Positions 16,426-26,212 of a stretch of DNA of 64,000 bases are shown here, piece after piece (the first letter of the stretch is position 1; the number at the start of each line of letters is the position of its first letter). A program made the position numbers and the translations under genes. The stretch is from Acinetobacter kyonggiensis. Lineage in GTDB: Bacteria > Pseudomonadota > Gammaproteobacteria > Pseudomonadales > Moraxellaceae. The notes below the pieces were generated by a model. The model was given only the letters and a program-made list of their open reading frames with translations. It was not told the DNA's origin and searched no databases. The stretch is taken from NCBI RefSeq assembly GCF_900107285.1, contig NZ_FNPK01000013.1:1-64000 (forward strand). The letters run 5' to 3'.

Positions 16426-17436
16426 ATGTGGGATACGCACTCCGTCGTTTTTTATTTTTATATCAGTTTTGTCGTGATCGGACTTTGGGGTGTTGCACAG
16501 GCATGGCTAAGCCAAACGCGTACTGAAACCATTCATCCCTTTAAAGCCTTTGTTCATTTATTGGCATTTTATTTATCTTATTTACTTTTCCCTTTATTTT
16601 TCTTTAGCTTGTATGCAGGGTGGAGTGGCTATTACTCTCTTCATGAAGCCATTTTTATTTTCGTACTCAGTTGTCTGCTAATTTATGCACGCTTTATTGA
16701 ACCCCATCATGTCGGGGTGAAAACCATGCAATATCAATTGAATCCCGATCAAAAAATGCAGCAGCCGATTAAAATTGCATTGATTGCCGATTTACATATT
16801 GGTTTATTTTCAGGGCATGAACGTCAGCTTAACATTATTGTAGCGAAAATTAATCAGCAGAATCCAGATTTGGTTGTGGTTGCAGGGGATTGGACTTATG
16901 AACCAGAAAACACACTTGCCGATGAACTGGCGATTTTAAAACAGATCAAAGCCCCCGTTTATTCGGTGAATGGCAATCATGATGAACAGTATCCTGGGCC
17001 CCCGATTCAAAATTTATTAAGACATGCTTTGATGGTCAATAATGTGATTGATATTGAAGGCCAGATGGTGGAGTTTGATGAATTTCGTTTGCTTGGGGTG
17101 GGCGATTTATGGGCGGGAAAAACCGATATGCGTTATATGCCAGACTTACCGCAAGATAAGCCATGGGTACTTTTATCACATAATCCCGATACGGTAGATA
17201 TGGTGCCACAATTACCAACACGGCCATTAATGTTGTCTGGGCATACGCATGGCGGACAAGTTGAGCTGCCGTGGCTCACCAATTATATTATGAAGAAAGT
17301 CTCTATTCTTGGACACAAAAAGGGGCTGTATCAACATGAAAATGCCGATGTCTTTGTTACGGTTGGAACGGGAATGGTCGGTGTACCATTTCGTTTTCGT
17401 GTCCCTCCAACCATTGATATTATTGAGTTGGTTTAA
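16426..17436 (+). CDS. Membrane-anchored metallophosphoesterase
   Basis: 336 aa. About three hydrophobic helices occupy residues 5-90; the catalytic domain follows with D-L-H-I-G (about 123-127), G-D-W, N-G-N-H-D-E, S-H-N-P-D and G-H-T-H-G-G-Q, the complete calcineurin-like dinuclear-metal set. The plan is that of YaeI-type enzymes. In related bacteria these cleave UDP-2,3-diacylglucosamine or other phosphodiesters, but the substrate here is unknown. It lies divergent to the phospholipase D-like gene. Confidence 0.88.
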   Translation: MWDTHSVVFYFYISFVVIGLWGVAQAWLSQTRTETIHPFKAFVHLLAFYLSYLLFPLFFFSLYAGWSGYYSLHEAIFIFVLSCLLIYARFIEPHHVGVKTMQYQLNPDQKMQQPIKIALIADLHIGLFSGHERQLNIIVAKINQQNPDLVVVAGDWTYEPENTLADELAILKQIKAPVYSVNGNHDEQYPGPPIQNLLRHALMVNNVIDIEGQMVEFDEFRLLGVGDLWAGKTDMRYMPDLPQDKPWVLLSHNPDTVDMVPQLPTRPLMLSGHTHGGQVELPWLTNYIMKKVSILGHKKGLYQHENADVFVTVGTGMVGVPFRFRVPPTIDIIELV

Positions 17437-17509
17437 CGCGGAAATATAAATTTGTGTGTTGATCATTTAAGCTATGATAAAGATCAAATAAGAACCATAG
17501 GAGGAGACA

Positions 17510-17854
17510 ATGTCTTTTTCGCAAGAAGTGGGACAGTTTTTTGATTTAACAGAAACGCAATCGGCACAGCTCGAAGCGGGTTTAATCACATTAGAGCAGG
17601 ATTTTCAGCAAGCAGGAAAGGATGAGGTGAATACGCCAGAATTTGCGCGTGCATTTTATCAACAGTTTGAGCAACGGATCGCGGCATTTGGCTTTAATGA
17701 AAATAATGTGGAAGCCTTGCTTGAGCATTTATATGGCACAGAACGTTATCGCCAACTGGTGACTTACATTGTTCCGAGTTATTACAATGCCGGTGGCGAT
17801 CGCATGGTCTTTGAAGAGATCTATCAAGAAATGTTAAGTGATGAACAAATCTGA
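17510..17854 (+). CDS. Small acidic protein of unknown function
   Basis: 114 aa with an excellent ribosome site (AGGAGG seven bases before the ATG), so it is very likely expressed. The protein is acidic and helical, with no membrane segment and no cysteine. An aromatic-rich region Y-I-V-P-S-Y-Y-N-A-G-G-D lies in the C-terminal third. I do not recognise the family. It follows the metallophosphoesterase gene by 73 bp and ends at a strong terminator. Confidence 0.8.
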   Translation: MSFSQEVGQFFDLTETQSAQLEAGLITLEQDFQQAGKDEVNTPEFARAFYQQFEQRIAAFGFNENNVEALLEHLYGTERYRQLVTYIVPSYYNAGGDRMVFEEIYQEMLSDEQI

Positions 17855-17886
17855 GAAAACCATGTTAACCGCAGAAGAAATCATAT

Positions 17887-17920
17887 AAAAAAACCAGCGT
17901 GAAATGACGCTGGTTTTTTT
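17887..17920. terminator. Bidirectional terminator
   Basis: A 14-bp stem with A and T flanks (17887-17900 with 17907-17920, core CCAGCGT/ACGCTGG) between the convergent small-protein and MFS genes. Confidence 0.93.
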
Positions 17921-17934
17921 AGGCTTTGATGAAC

Positions 17935-19248
17935 TTAAACTTGGTTATTGACGTCATCATTTTTTGTTTCACGAATGGCTAAGAAAGCCAGCAGTGACAA
18001 GATGGATGCAGCAGTTAAATAGTAACCGACCGCTTGTAAACCATACGTGGTGGCAAGTTTGGTTGCAATTAGTGGCGCAAAAGATGCCCCAAAAATACCC
18101 GCAAGGTTAAAGGTTAAGGCCGAACCTGTATAACGAACTGAAATCGGGAAGATTTCAGACAGTACCGTTCCGATTGGGCCATATGTCATCCCCATCAAGG
18201 ATAAACCTAAGCACAGGAACAGGAAGACCATTATTGTGCTGCCAGATTCAAGCATACTCGAGAACACTAAACCGAATAATGCACAGGCGATACAGACACC
18301 AATAGAGGTCGCTCTACGACCAAATTTTTCGGCAAAAACAGCAGAAAGCGGAATGAATGCAGCAAAGCAAAATGTCGCAACCAATTGAAGTTTTAAGAAT
18401 TCAGCACGGGTATAACCAAGTTTTGTGGTTCCCCAGTTGAGTGCGAAGACCGTGGTTAAATAAAATACGACAAAGGTACAAATTGCAGCAATCGTACCCA
18501 AAATAAGCATGCGCCAATGTTTGGTCATGACTTCTTTAAATGGAATATTGACTTCTTTTTGCTTATCCAAGACTTTTTGAAATGCAGGTGTTTCGTGCAG
18601 TTTTAGACGAATCCAAAGACCGACAATCACCAGCAGGGAACTTGCAATGAAGGGAATACGCCAGCCCCATTGCATGAAGTCTGCTTCAGACATCAATGCG
18701 CCTAGGGTTAAAAAGGAACCTGTGGCTAAAATAAAGCCGATAGGTGCCCCAAGTTGCGGGAACATGCCATACCAAGCCCGTTTGCCTTCAGGTGCATTTT
18801 CAGTGGCAAGCAGTACCGCACCACTCCATTCACCGCCTAAACCCAGCCCTTGTCCTAAACGACAAAGTGCCAGTAGTAGTGGTGCAGCAAGACCAATTTG
18901 CGCATAGGTAGGCAGTAAACCAATACAAACGGTGGAAATACCCATGGTCAGCAGAGCTGCAACCAGTGTGGCCTTACGACCAATTCGGTCACCCAAATGC
19001 CCAAAGAGTGCTGCACCAATCGGGCGAGCAATAAAGGCAATAGCAAATGTGGCTAAGGACTGGATGGTTGCTGTCGTCGGGTCTGTACTTGCAGGAAAGA
19101 ACAGATGAGGAAAAATGATGACCGCAGCAGTGGCATAAATATAAAAATCGAAAAATTCGATTGTTGTACCGACAAGGCTTGCGCTAAGGACACGAAATTT
19201 TGAGTTGGTCGCTACTTCTTGAGCAGCGATAGAATTTGATGACGCCAT
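17935..19248 (-). CDS. MFS transporter, metabolite:H+ symporter family
   Basis: 437 aa, twelve predicted membrane helices. The loop G-H-L-G-D-R-I-G-R-K (about 82-91) is the MFS signature between helices 2 and 3, and L-G-L-G-G-E-W-S-G-A is typical of the ProP/ShiA/KgtP metabolite:H+ symporter group. The likely substrates are small organic acids or osmolytes; the exact one cannot be read. AAGGTTCTT precedes the ATG. Confidence 0.9.
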   Translation of the reverse strand: MASSNSIAAQEVATNSKFRVLSASLVGTTIEFFDFYIYATAAVIIFPHLFFPASTDPTTATIQSLATFAIAFIARPIGAALFGHLGDRIGRKATLVAALLTMGISTVCIGLLPTYAQIGLAAPLLLALCRLGQGLGLGGEWSGAVLLATENAPEGKRAWYGMFPQLGAPIGFILATGSFLTLGALMSEADFMQWGWRIPFIASSLLVIVGLWIRLKLHETPAFQKVLDKQKEVNIPFKEVMTKHWRMLILGTIAAICTFVVFYLTTVFALNWGTTKLGYTRAEFLKLQLVATFCFAAFIPLSAVFAEKFGRRATSIGVCIACALFGLVFSSMLESGSTIMVFLFLCLGLSLMGMTYGPIGTVLSEIFPISVRYTGSALTFNLAGIFGASFAPLIATKLATTYGLQAVGYYLTAASILSLLAFLAIRETKNDDVNNQV

Positions 19249-19391
19249 AAGAACCTTACACTTAGTAAAAATAAAAAAACTTAATTTTAAAAGGGTAATC
19301 TTTTTAAAAAAGGCGTAATTTCTTAAAAAAATACGAAATACCGACTCATGTCTACGGCTTTAGGGTTACTAAAAAATGTAGAAATAGAGGG

Positions 19392-20033
19392 TTATATCAC
19401 GTAAAGATAGATGGCTAAGAAATGTGATCCAGCACCAATCAATACAAAAACATGCCAGATAGCATGGGTGTATCTTACTCTTTTTAAGGCATAAAACAAT
19501 GCACCAACGGTGTAAGCAAGCCCACCAATGATGAGGTAGGTTAAGGCTGGTTTACTTAAAAAGCGTTGCATATCATCCATGACCAGTACTGCAAGCCAGC
19601 CCATCAACAGATATGCGAAAAGCGAAATTTTATGAAAACGATGAATGAAAACTAACTTGAATAGTGTACCAATTGCAGCAATCACCCAAAGTGCAATTAA
19701 CAAGTAATGCGCTTTTGCTGTGGGAATTGCGATAGATAGAAAAGGGGTATAGGTTCCAGCGATCAAATAATAAATAGCAGTGTGATCCAGTTTTTTGTAC
19801 CAATAACGTTTGGTGTCGTCAGTGGCAAAGTGATAAATGGCGGAACTTGAAAAAAGCAGGATCATACTGAGCGCATAGACACATAAGCCTAGAAATTGTC
19901 CTCGTGGTAAATAACTGCCTTTAATCAACAGCAAGACACCCGCAATGACAGCGAGTACTGCACCCAGTGCATGACTTATTGCATTAATTTTTTCTTCACG
20001 TGGATCGTAAGATTGCATATTGGAGGTCGTCAT
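19392..20033 (-). CDS. Hemolysin III/TrhA-family membrane protein
   Basis: 213 aa with seven membrane helices. The PAQR/hemolysin III features are present: an N-terminal E-K-I-N-A-I-S-H segment, S-S-A-I-Y-H (about 67-72), a D-H-T-A-I-Y-Y segment, and H-A-I-W-H-V-F-V near the C-terminus, which together supply the conserved Ser, His and Asp residues. E. coli YqfA (TrhA) affects membrane energetics and fatty-acid balance. A second ATG five codons later is a possible start. Confidence 0.88.
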   Translation of the reverse strand: MTTSNMQSYDPREEKINAISHALGAVLAVIAGVLLLIKGSYLPRGQFLGLCVYALSMILLFSSSAIYHFATDDTKRYWYKKLDHTAIYYLIAGTYTPFLSIAIPTAKAHYLLIALWVIAAIGTLFKLVFIHRFHKISLFAYLLMGWLAVLVMDDMQRFLSKPALTYLIIGGLAYTVGALFYALKRVRYTHAIWHVFVLIGAGSHFLAIYLYVI

Positions 20034-20134
20034 GGTGGATTGCTATTATTAAAAATACACTTGTATAGTAATGAAATTTTACCTTTAAAGTAAGAAGTTT
20101 TACACTCACAGCTTAATTTATTCGAGTTATCTTC

Positions 20135-21361
20135 ATGTCGCAATTGGCTTCTTCTTTTATTCAGGAACAACAATTCTTAGATGCCTTTCAGCAAGCCATT
20201 GAAAAACAAAGTTTTGATCGAATAATTCTAAGCCAATATAAAGGTGAATTAGAACATTTAGAGAAAATCACGTTACGCGTTATTCTATTACAAGATCAGC
20301 CTGTTTTAAGTGCTTTGTATCGTTATAAGACTCAGGATGTCACCAAAAATTATCCTTTGGCAGAAGCGCAGCAACTCATTCAAGATTTATTGGCACACTG
20401 TAAACAAGCCAATATTTTGACCCATACAGAAGAGCTGCAACTGAAAAAAAATAAGAAAAAAGCGATGTTGACGGTCACTAAAAATCAAGCTGTAGCCAAG
20501 GCTCAGACTTTAGAACAGCAACAGGGACATGATCGTGCCAAGCATCGTTATGTTGATCAGGACAGTTATTTTTTACAACCGTTAGGGATTACCGACAACA
20601 AAGCACAAATTATTCCAAGTATGGCGCGTAAGTGGAAACAGATTAATAAATTTGTGGAAATTTTTTCAGGTGCTTTAGATCAAATTACAGCGCAAGAGCA
20701 TACGTTACGGGTGGTTGATTTTGGTTCGGGCAAAGGCTATCTGACCTTTGCTTTATATGATTATTTAGCCAAACAAGGTCAAACGCCATTTGTCACTGGG
20801 GTAGAGCTGAACCCTAAAATGGTCGAATTTTGTCAAAAGGTGGTGCAAGCGTCGCAATTTACACAACTGGATTTTTTCCAAGGCGATGTCCGCACCTATC
20901 AGCCTGAACACCTAGATGTAATGATTGCGCTACATGCGTGTGATGTGGCCACGGATTTTGCCATTCATACAGGAATTCGTTTAAATGCCCAAATGATTAT
21001 GTGCGCGCCGTGTTGTCATAAAGAATTACGTCCACAGATGCAAAGCCCAACGGTGCTGAAGCCGATGTTGCAATTTGGGATTCATGCTGGACAACAAGCG
21101 GAAATGCTCACCGATACCATTCGTGCCTTATTGTTAAAAGCCTATGGCTATGAAACCAAAGTTTTTGAGTTTGTGGCTTTGGAACATACCAGTAAAAATA
21201 AAATGATTTTGGCGACCAAGCGTCAAAATTTTGAAGCCCCTGATCAGGCTGTTTTGGCGCAAATTGTAGCGTTAAAACAAATGTATGGTATTCAAAAACA
21301 CTCGCTTGAATTGCTGCTAAATCATCAGTGGGATCAGCAAGATATTGGCGAAAAGTGTTAA
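20135..21361 (+). CDS. Class I SAM-dependent methyltransferase with long N-terminal domain
   Basis: 408 aa. Residues 1-180 form an unassigned domain with a lysine-rich stretch near 108-115. The methyltransferase domain follows: V-D-F-G-S-G-K-G-Y-L-T-F-A (about 193-205), G-V-E-L-N near 226, and L-H-A-C-D-V-A-T-D (about 268-276). A C-A-P-C-C-H motif near 291-296 is characteristic of the Methyltransf_32 group also seen in eukaryotic GSTCD and TRMT13-like proteins. An RNA substrate is suggested by relatives, not shown here. Confidence 0.82.
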   Translation: MSQLASSFIQEQQFLDAFQQAIEKQSFDRIILSQYKGELEHLEKITLRVILLQDQPVLSALYRYKTQDVTKNYPLAEAQQLIQDLLAHCKQANILTHTEELQLKKNKKKAMLTVTKNQAVAKAQTLEQQQGHDRAKHRYVDQDSYFLQPLGITDNKAQIIPSMARKWKQINKFVEIFSGALDQITAQEHTLRVVDFGSGKGYLTFALYDYLAKQGQTPFVTGVELNPKMVEFCQKVVQASQFTQLDFFQGDVRTYQPEHLDVMIALHACDVATDFAIHTGIRLNAQMIMCAPCCHKELRPQMQSPTVLKPMLQFGIHAGQQAEMLTDTIRALLLKAYGYETKVFEFVALEHTSKNKMILATKRQNFEAPDQAVLAQIVALKQMYGIQKHSLELLLNHQWDQQDIGEKC

Positions 21362-21419
21362 TTTAAAATGAATAAAGCAGTTGCAATGCTGCTTTTTATT
21401 TCTAGGAAGATGATTTTTG

Positions 21420-21845
21420 ATGACCCAATTTATGATACGCACAGGCAGTTGGGATGAATTGCAAAATGATGCAAAACTGATTCGTGAACAGGTGTTTATT
21501 CATGAACAGCTCATTGCTGCTGAAGATGAATGGGATGCAGAAGATGCCATTGCTTTACATTTTGTGGTTTTAGATCAGCATCAGCCGATTGCTACGGCAC
21601 GACTTTTGAAAAATAACAGTGTCGGGCGTGTTGCTGTATTGAAAGAATATCGCGGCAAGGGCATTGGCCGTTTGTTGATGCTGGAAATTATTCAACAGGC
21701 GAAACATGAACAGCGTGAATTTTTAAAGTTGTCTTCACAGGTTCATGCCATCGCATTTTATCAAAGTTTGGGTTTTAAAGTTCAGGGTGATGAATATTTG
21801 GATTGTGGTATTGCACATGTGGATATGCGACTTTTATTAACTTGA
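21420..21845 (+). CDS. GNAT-family N-acetyltransferase
   Basis: 141 aa from ATG 21420. The N-terminal R-E-Q-V-F-I-H-E-Q and D-E-W-D segments and the acetyl-CoA loop V-L-K-E-Y-R-G-K-G-I-G-R-L-L place it in the ElaA/YjcF-like GNAT group. The acceptor is unknown. It lies 58 bp after the methyltransferase gene on the same strand. Confidence 0.88.
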   Translation: MTQFMIRTGSWDELQNDAKLIREQVFIHEQLIAAEDEWDAEDAIALHFVVLDQHQPIATARLLKNNSVGRVAVLKEYRGKGIGRLLMLEIIQQAKHEQREFLKLSSQVHAIAFYQSLGFKVQGDEYLDCGIAHVDMRLLLT

Positions 21846-21863
21846 TGGAATGATTGATTTTGA

Positions 21864-22157
21864 ATAAATTAAAAAATATTCAGTATTCGATTCTTTAAAA
21901 CTAGCATTGCCTCATTTGATTGATTGAATTTTTATGCCTTTTTGTAGGCATTATCTCTACTTTTGAAAGGTCACAATGAGGATCTCAAAATATATTTTTA
22001 GTCCGCAAGAAAAACCTTTTGTTTCCCATACACGATATCCTGAGCCAGTTTTAAGGCACTGCTTTAAAATGCAGCGCAAGGATGGGAAACGTGTGGCATC
22101 CATGCCACACTCATGAATCGAACATTTCCTAAAGTTTTTTTAATTTTGCTTTACGAA
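21864..22157 (+). repeat. Structured intergenic repeat, family 1, copy 1
   Basis: 294 bp that aligns end to end with 41301-41586 at roughly three-quarters identity by eye. Shared hairpins are ATGCC/GGCAT (21934-21938, 21947-21951), a bipartite helix GTTTCCC+ATCCT with AGGAT+GGGAAAC (22021-22027, 22037-22041, 22079-22083, 22084-22090) and an inner CTGC/GCAG. A perfect GTGTGGCAT/ATGCCACAC hairpin (22091-22110) is present here but decayed in the other copy. No long ORF. The class is unknown; a non-autonomous mobile element or RNA-forming intergenic repeat are the options. Confidence 0.75.
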
Positions 22158-22192
22158 AGAATTCTAATGATTGAAATGATTGATGTTTAAAA

Positions 22193-22222
22193 AATAAAAG
22201 CCACTTCTTCGTGGCTTTTATT
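22193..22222. terminator. Terminator of the His/Met-rich protein gene
   Basis: A 12-bp stem AATAAAAGCCAC/GTGGCTTTTATT around TTCTTC (22193-22204, 22211-22222), next to the reverse-strand stop at 22238. The flanks would also let it work forward. Confidence 0.88.
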
Positions 22223-22237
22223 GGTTGAATCTAAAAA

Positions 22238-22570
22238 TTAATGCCCATGTTCAGATTCGGTTGCCATTTTATTTTCTGTCATTCCAGCATGCTCATCTGC
22301 CGACATGTGATGAGTTTCTGTGGTTGCTGGCGCACTTGCGCCACTCATATTTTTCTGTTTTTCAGCTTCAGTCAGTGCTTCTTGAGACATCACAGGTGCA
22401 TTTTTAAAAGCAGTTTGATTGCTCTCAGCACGTTTCTGACTTGGCATATAATCAGGTTCGTTGGTTACAGCAAGGTAGAAAAAGCCAAGGAAAAAAGCAC
22501 TTAAAATAAAGGCAATAATGAGCGCTTTCCAACCCCAAGGCGATTTTTCAGGAGAAGTGTTATTAGTCAT
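22238..22570 (-). CDS. Small membrane protein with His/Met-rich tail, unknown
   Basis: 110 aa. One membrane helix (A-L-I-I-A-F-I-L-S-A-F-F-L-G-F-F, about 15-32) follows a short polar N-terminus. The rest is a hydrophilic, probably periplasmic tail. Its last 30 residues carry H-H-M, H-A-G-M, N-K-M and E-H-G-H, spaced like a soft-metal binding region. The family is unknown to me. Metal binding is inference from composition only. Confidence 0.75.
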   Translation of the reverse strand: MTNNTSPEKSPWGWKALIIAFILSAFFLGFFYLAVTNEPDYMPSQKRAESNQTAFKNAPVMSQEALTEAEKQKNMSGASAPATTETHHMSADEHAGMTENKMATESEHGH

Positions 22571-22859
22571 GAGAAAATACCAAAATGGATAAAAATAAAT
22601 CAGAATCTATGTAACTTTATAACACATTATTGTTTGAAAGCCGATGCTTAAATAACGAATCCTTTCATTTGAATAAGAGATTAAAGTTAATATTAAAATC
22701 CCGATCTTTCATTTAAATATAATAAAATTCAGATCTGGTCTGAATATAAGGACATCAAAGAGAGGATATATTTTGAATGAAAAAGCAATGTTTTGAAATA
22801 TGATCACCCTCATTTTTAATAGAAAAAGAGTGATCATATGGTGTGTGGATCAACTGATA

Positions 22860-24995
22860 TTATGCAATTTTTTCGCCAGCATGGGCTTTATCTATCAGCA
22901 GTTGTGGTGCTTTAAAACGCTCACCATATTTTACTTGTAGTGTATTGGCACGAATTAAGGCTTTTTCCAAACCATATTGATTTAGAAACTGCAAGGCACC
23001 ACCCGTCCACGGCGCAAAACCAATACCAAAAATAGAACCGACATTGGCATCGACCACAGATTCTAAAACACCTTCTTCAAAACAGCGCAAAGTATCTAAC
23101 GCTTGTACAAACAGGAAGCGGTCAATCATTTCCTGTTCTGAACTATCCGTGTCTTTTTTCCAGTGGTTTAAGCCATGCCATAAATGTTTTTTGCCATTTT
23201 CAGGATAGTCATAGAAACCAGCACCCGCAGCTTTGCCTTTACGTTGAAATTGATGAATCATGGTTTCAATCACATCATCGGCACCTGAACGTGGCAGGTC
23301 TTTGCCTTCAGCAAGTAGGGCTTTACGGGTCTCATTTGCCACATGTTCAGATAAGGTCAGAGACACTTCATCCTGAATGGCGAGTGGCCCTACAGGCATG
23401 CCTGCTTTAAGAGCCGCCATTTCAATTTTTGCAGGATGCACACCTTCTGCAAGTAAACGTAAGCCTTCTTGCACAAAAGTACCAAAGACACGACTGGTAA
23501 AGAAACCACGACTGTCATTGACCACAATTGGTGTTTTGCCAATTTGCTGTACATAGTCATAGGCTTTGGCTAATGTTTCGGCTGAGGTGTTTTTACCTTT
23601 AATAATTTCAACCAGTTGCATTTTATCGACAGGGCTAAAGAAATGTAGACCAATAAAATGGCTATCGTCTTTAGAGGCTTTGGCAAGTTCTGTGATGGGC
23701 AGGGTTGAGGTATTGGAAGCCATAATACCGTCATTGACCAAATAGCTTTCAGCTTCTTGGGTGACTTTAGCTTTCAGTTCTGGATTTTCAAAAACCGCTT
23801 CAATAATTAAATCACAGCCTTGTAAATCTGCTGCATTAGCCGTTGCAGTAATCAAAGATAAAACCTGATCACGTTTTTCAGCGGTCAGTCGTCCTTGTGA
23901 TACTTTTTTATCCAGCAGTTTTTGGCTATAGGCTTTGCCTTTTTCTGCATTTTCAAGCGTAACGTCTTTGAGTACAACTTGAATGCCTTTACTTGCCGTT
24001 GCATAGGCAATCCCTGCGCCCATCATACCTGCACCAAGCACACCGACTTTTGTTGCTTTCCATTTGGTAATATCTTTAGGACGGCTTGCACCAGATTTAA
24101 TCGCGTTTAATCCGTGCCAGAAGGTGCCAATCATATTTTTGGAAATTTGACTCGTGGCAAGGTAAGTAAAATAACGTGATTCTATGGTCAGAGCCGTATC
24201 AACATCGACCTGAGCACCTTCCACCGCTGCTGCCATAATGGCTTCAGGCGCAGGGTAACAGCCTTTGGTTTTATCACGCAGCATGGCTGGAGCAATCGCC
24301 AGCATTTGCGCAACAGCAGGCGTTTTGGGATCACCACCAGGGATTTTGTAGCCTTTTACATCAAACGGTTGTTGCGATATTGGATTGGCTTTGATCCAAG
24401 CAATGGCTTTATCTAAAAGCTCTTGTTCAGACTCAGCTGTATCGTGAATTAAGCCCAAAGATTTGGCTTTATCAACACCAAACTGCTTACCTTCCATCAG
24501 GAAAGGAAAAGCATTTTGCAGACCGAGTAGGCGTACCATACGTACCACACCGCCGCCACCCGGCAGTAAACCTAACGTGACTTCGGGTAAGCCAAATTTA
24601 GCTTTAACATCATTTAAGGCTATACGATAATGGCAGCCTAAAGCCAGTTCCCAACCACCACCTAGTGCTGTGCCGTTTAAGGCTGCAACCACAGGAATCC
24701 CACGCGTTTCGATATAACGTAGTTTGGCTTTCATTTCTTCAATCATGTTGAAGAATGTTGTGGCATGATCCGGCTCTGCTTGAATCAGTTCATCGAGGTC
24801 ACCCCCTGCAAAAAAGGTTTTTTTCGCTGAACGGAAAATAATGCCTGAAATTTCTGCATCGGCTTGTAGCTTGGAAACGCTATCTTCCAGTGCCACACGG
24901 AAATCAGCGTTCATGGTGTTGGCAGATTGGTTGGGAGAGTCTAAAGTCAAAATGACAATATTATCGGCATTTTTTTCATATTGAATTGCGCTCAT
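22860..24995 (-). CDS. Fatty-acid oxidation complex alpha subunit (enoyl-CoA hydratase/3-hydroxyacyl-CoA dehydrogenase)
   Basis: 711 aa, full length for FadB/FadJ. The N-terminal crotonase domain has G-G-D-L-D-E near 65-70 and an oxyanion-hole G-G-G-W-E-L-A-L-G with catalytic Glu region L-P-E-V-T-L-G-L-L-P-G. The dehydrogenase part begins G-V-L-G-A-G-M-M-G-A-G-I-A (about 322-334) and has H-F-F-S-P and the catalytic-His region. It catalyses hydration and dehydrogenation in beta-oxidation. The thiolase gene lies 11 bp upstream. It resembles FadJ or the short-N-terminus FadB group; the symbol is left open because Acinetobacter usually has more than one such operon. Confidence 0.93.
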   Translation of the reverse strand: MSAIQYEKNADNIVILTLDSPNQSANTMNADFRVALEDSVSKLQADAEISGIIFRSAKKTFFAGGDLDELIQAEPDHATTFFNMIEEMKAKLRYIETRGIPVVAALNGTALGGGWELALGCHYRIALNDVKAKFGLPEVTLGLLPGGGGVVRMVRLLGLQNAFPFLMEGKQFGVDKAKSLGLIHDTAESEQELLDKAIAWIKANPISQQPFDVKGYKIPGGDPKTPAVAQMLAIAPAMLRDKTKGCYPAPEAIMAAAVEGAQVDVDTALTIESRYFTYLATSQISKNMIGTFWHGLNAIKSGASRPKDITKWKATKVGVLGAGMMGAGIAYATASKGIQVVLKDVTLENAEKGKAYSQKLLDKKVSQGRLTAEKRDQVLSLITATANAADLQGCDLIIEAVFENPELKAKVTQEAESYLVNDGIMASNTSTLPITELAKASKDDSHFIGLHFFSPVDKMQLVEIIKGKNTSAETLAKAYDYVQQIGKTPIVVNDSRGFFTSRVFGTFVQEGLRLLAEGVHPAKIEMAALKAGMPVGPLAIQDEVSLTLSEHVANETRKALLAEGKDLPRSGADDVIETMIHQFQRKGKAAGAGFYDYPENGKKHLWHGLNHWKKDTDSSEQEMIDRFLFVQALDTLRCFEEGVLESVVDANVGSIFGIGFAPWTGGALQFLNQYGLEKALIRANTLQVKYGERFKAPQLLIDKAHAGEKIA

Positions 24996-25006
24996 GATTA
25001 TTCTCC

Positions 25007-26212
25007 TTATACCAATTCAATAATGGTTGCGATACCCATACCACCACCGACACACAAGGTTGCCAGTCCACGTTTTTTGCCTTGACGTTCTAGTTCATCT
25101 AGCAATGTGCCTAAAATCATTGCGCCCGTTGCACCCAGTGGATGCCCCATTGCAATTGCACCGCCATTGACATTTACTTTGGCTGGATCAACTTTAAGTT
25201 CTGTGATGAAACGCATGACCACAGCAGCAAAGGCTTCATTGACTTCAAACAGGTCAATATCATCAATGCTTAAGCCTGCTTTGGCTAAAGCTTTACGTGC
25301 AGCAGGTGCAGGGCCAGTCAACATGATGGTCGGGTCACTACCAACCAATGCCGTTGCCAAGACTTTGGCACGTGGTTTGAGTCCTTGTTCTTGGACGGCT
25401 TTTTCAGAAGCGATTAATACCACAGCCGCACCATCGACTATGCCAGATGAATTCCCGGCATGATGCACATGATTAATGTTTTCAACTTCAGGATATTTCT
25501 GTAGCGCAATGGCATCGAAACCCATTTGACCCATCATGGCAAAGCTTGGATTGAGTTTGGCTAAACCTGCCGCGGTGGTAGTGGGTTTAATAAACTCATC
25601 TTCAGCTAAAATTGTCACGCCTGCTTTATCTTTCACAGCAATAATCGATTGATTGAAATAACCTTTGGCTTGTGCCGCAGCGGCTTTCTTTTGTGAGTTC
25701 TCGGCAAAAGTATCGACATCAGAACGCGTATAACCGTCAATGGTGGCAATTAAATCTGCCCCAATCCCTTGGGGAACAAAGTTTGCTGCCATGTTGGTTT
25801 CAGGATCCAGTGCCCAAGGGCCGCCGTCTGAACCCATCGGCACGCGAGACATTGATTCAACCCCACCTGCAACCACAAGATCTTCCCATCCTGAACGGAC
25901 TTTTTGTGCAGCCATATTGACGGCTTCCAAACCTGAAGCACAAAAACGGTTGATTTGTACGCCTGCGACATCGTTATCCCAACCTGCCGCAATGGCCGCA
26001 GTTTTGGCAATATCCGCACCTTGATCACCAATCGGGGTGACACAGCCCAACACAATATCATCGACTTTAGAGGTATCCAGTTGATGACGATCTTTCAGTT
26101 CATTGAGTAAAGTCGTCAGTAGGGTGATGGGTTTCACTTCATAGAGTGAACCGTCTTTTTTTCCTTTTCCGCGTGGTGTGCGAATGGCATCAATGATGTA
26201 AGCCTCGCTCAT
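25007..26212 (-). CDS. Acetyl-CoA C-acyltransferase (thiolase, beta subunit partner)
   Basis: 401 aa. The thiolase motifs are all present: nucleophilic Cys in [10 protein letters not shown] (about 84-93), [28 protein letters not shown] and C-V-G-G-G-M-G near the end. It cleaves 3-ketoacyl-CoA in the last step of beta-oxidation. It precedes the alpha-subunit gene by 11 bp on the reverse strand and has AAAAGGA before its ATG. Confidence 0.94.
   Translation of the reverse strand: MSEAYIIDAIRTPRGKGKKDGSLYEVKPITLLTTLLNELKDRHQLDTSKVDDIVLGCVTPIGDQGADIAKTAAIAAGWDNDVAGVQINRFCASGLEAVNMAAQKVRSGWEDLVVAGGVESMSRVPMGSDGGPWALDPETNMAANFVPQGIGADLIATIDGYTRSDVDTFAENSQKKAAAAQAKGYFNQSIIAVKDKAGVTILAEDEFIKPTTTAAGLAKLNPSFAMMGQMGFDAIALQKYPEVENINHVHHAGNSSGIVDGAAVVLIASEKAVQEQGLKPRAKVLATALVGSDPTIMLTGPAPAARKALAKAGLSIDDIDLFEVNEAFAAVVMRFITELKVDPAKVNVNGGAIAMGHPLGATGAMILGTLLDELERQGKKRGLATLCVGGGMGIATIIELV

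Noticed and set aside
21864..22157. Family 1 repeat as a CRISPR array or insertion sequence
   Set aside because: There are no short regular repeats with spacers and no transposase frame; only a second dispersed copy exists.
25107..25463. 118-codon forward frame opposite the thiolase gene
   Set aside because: Mirror frame of a strongly conserved thiolase; Ala/Pro-rich composition is the usual shadow pattern.
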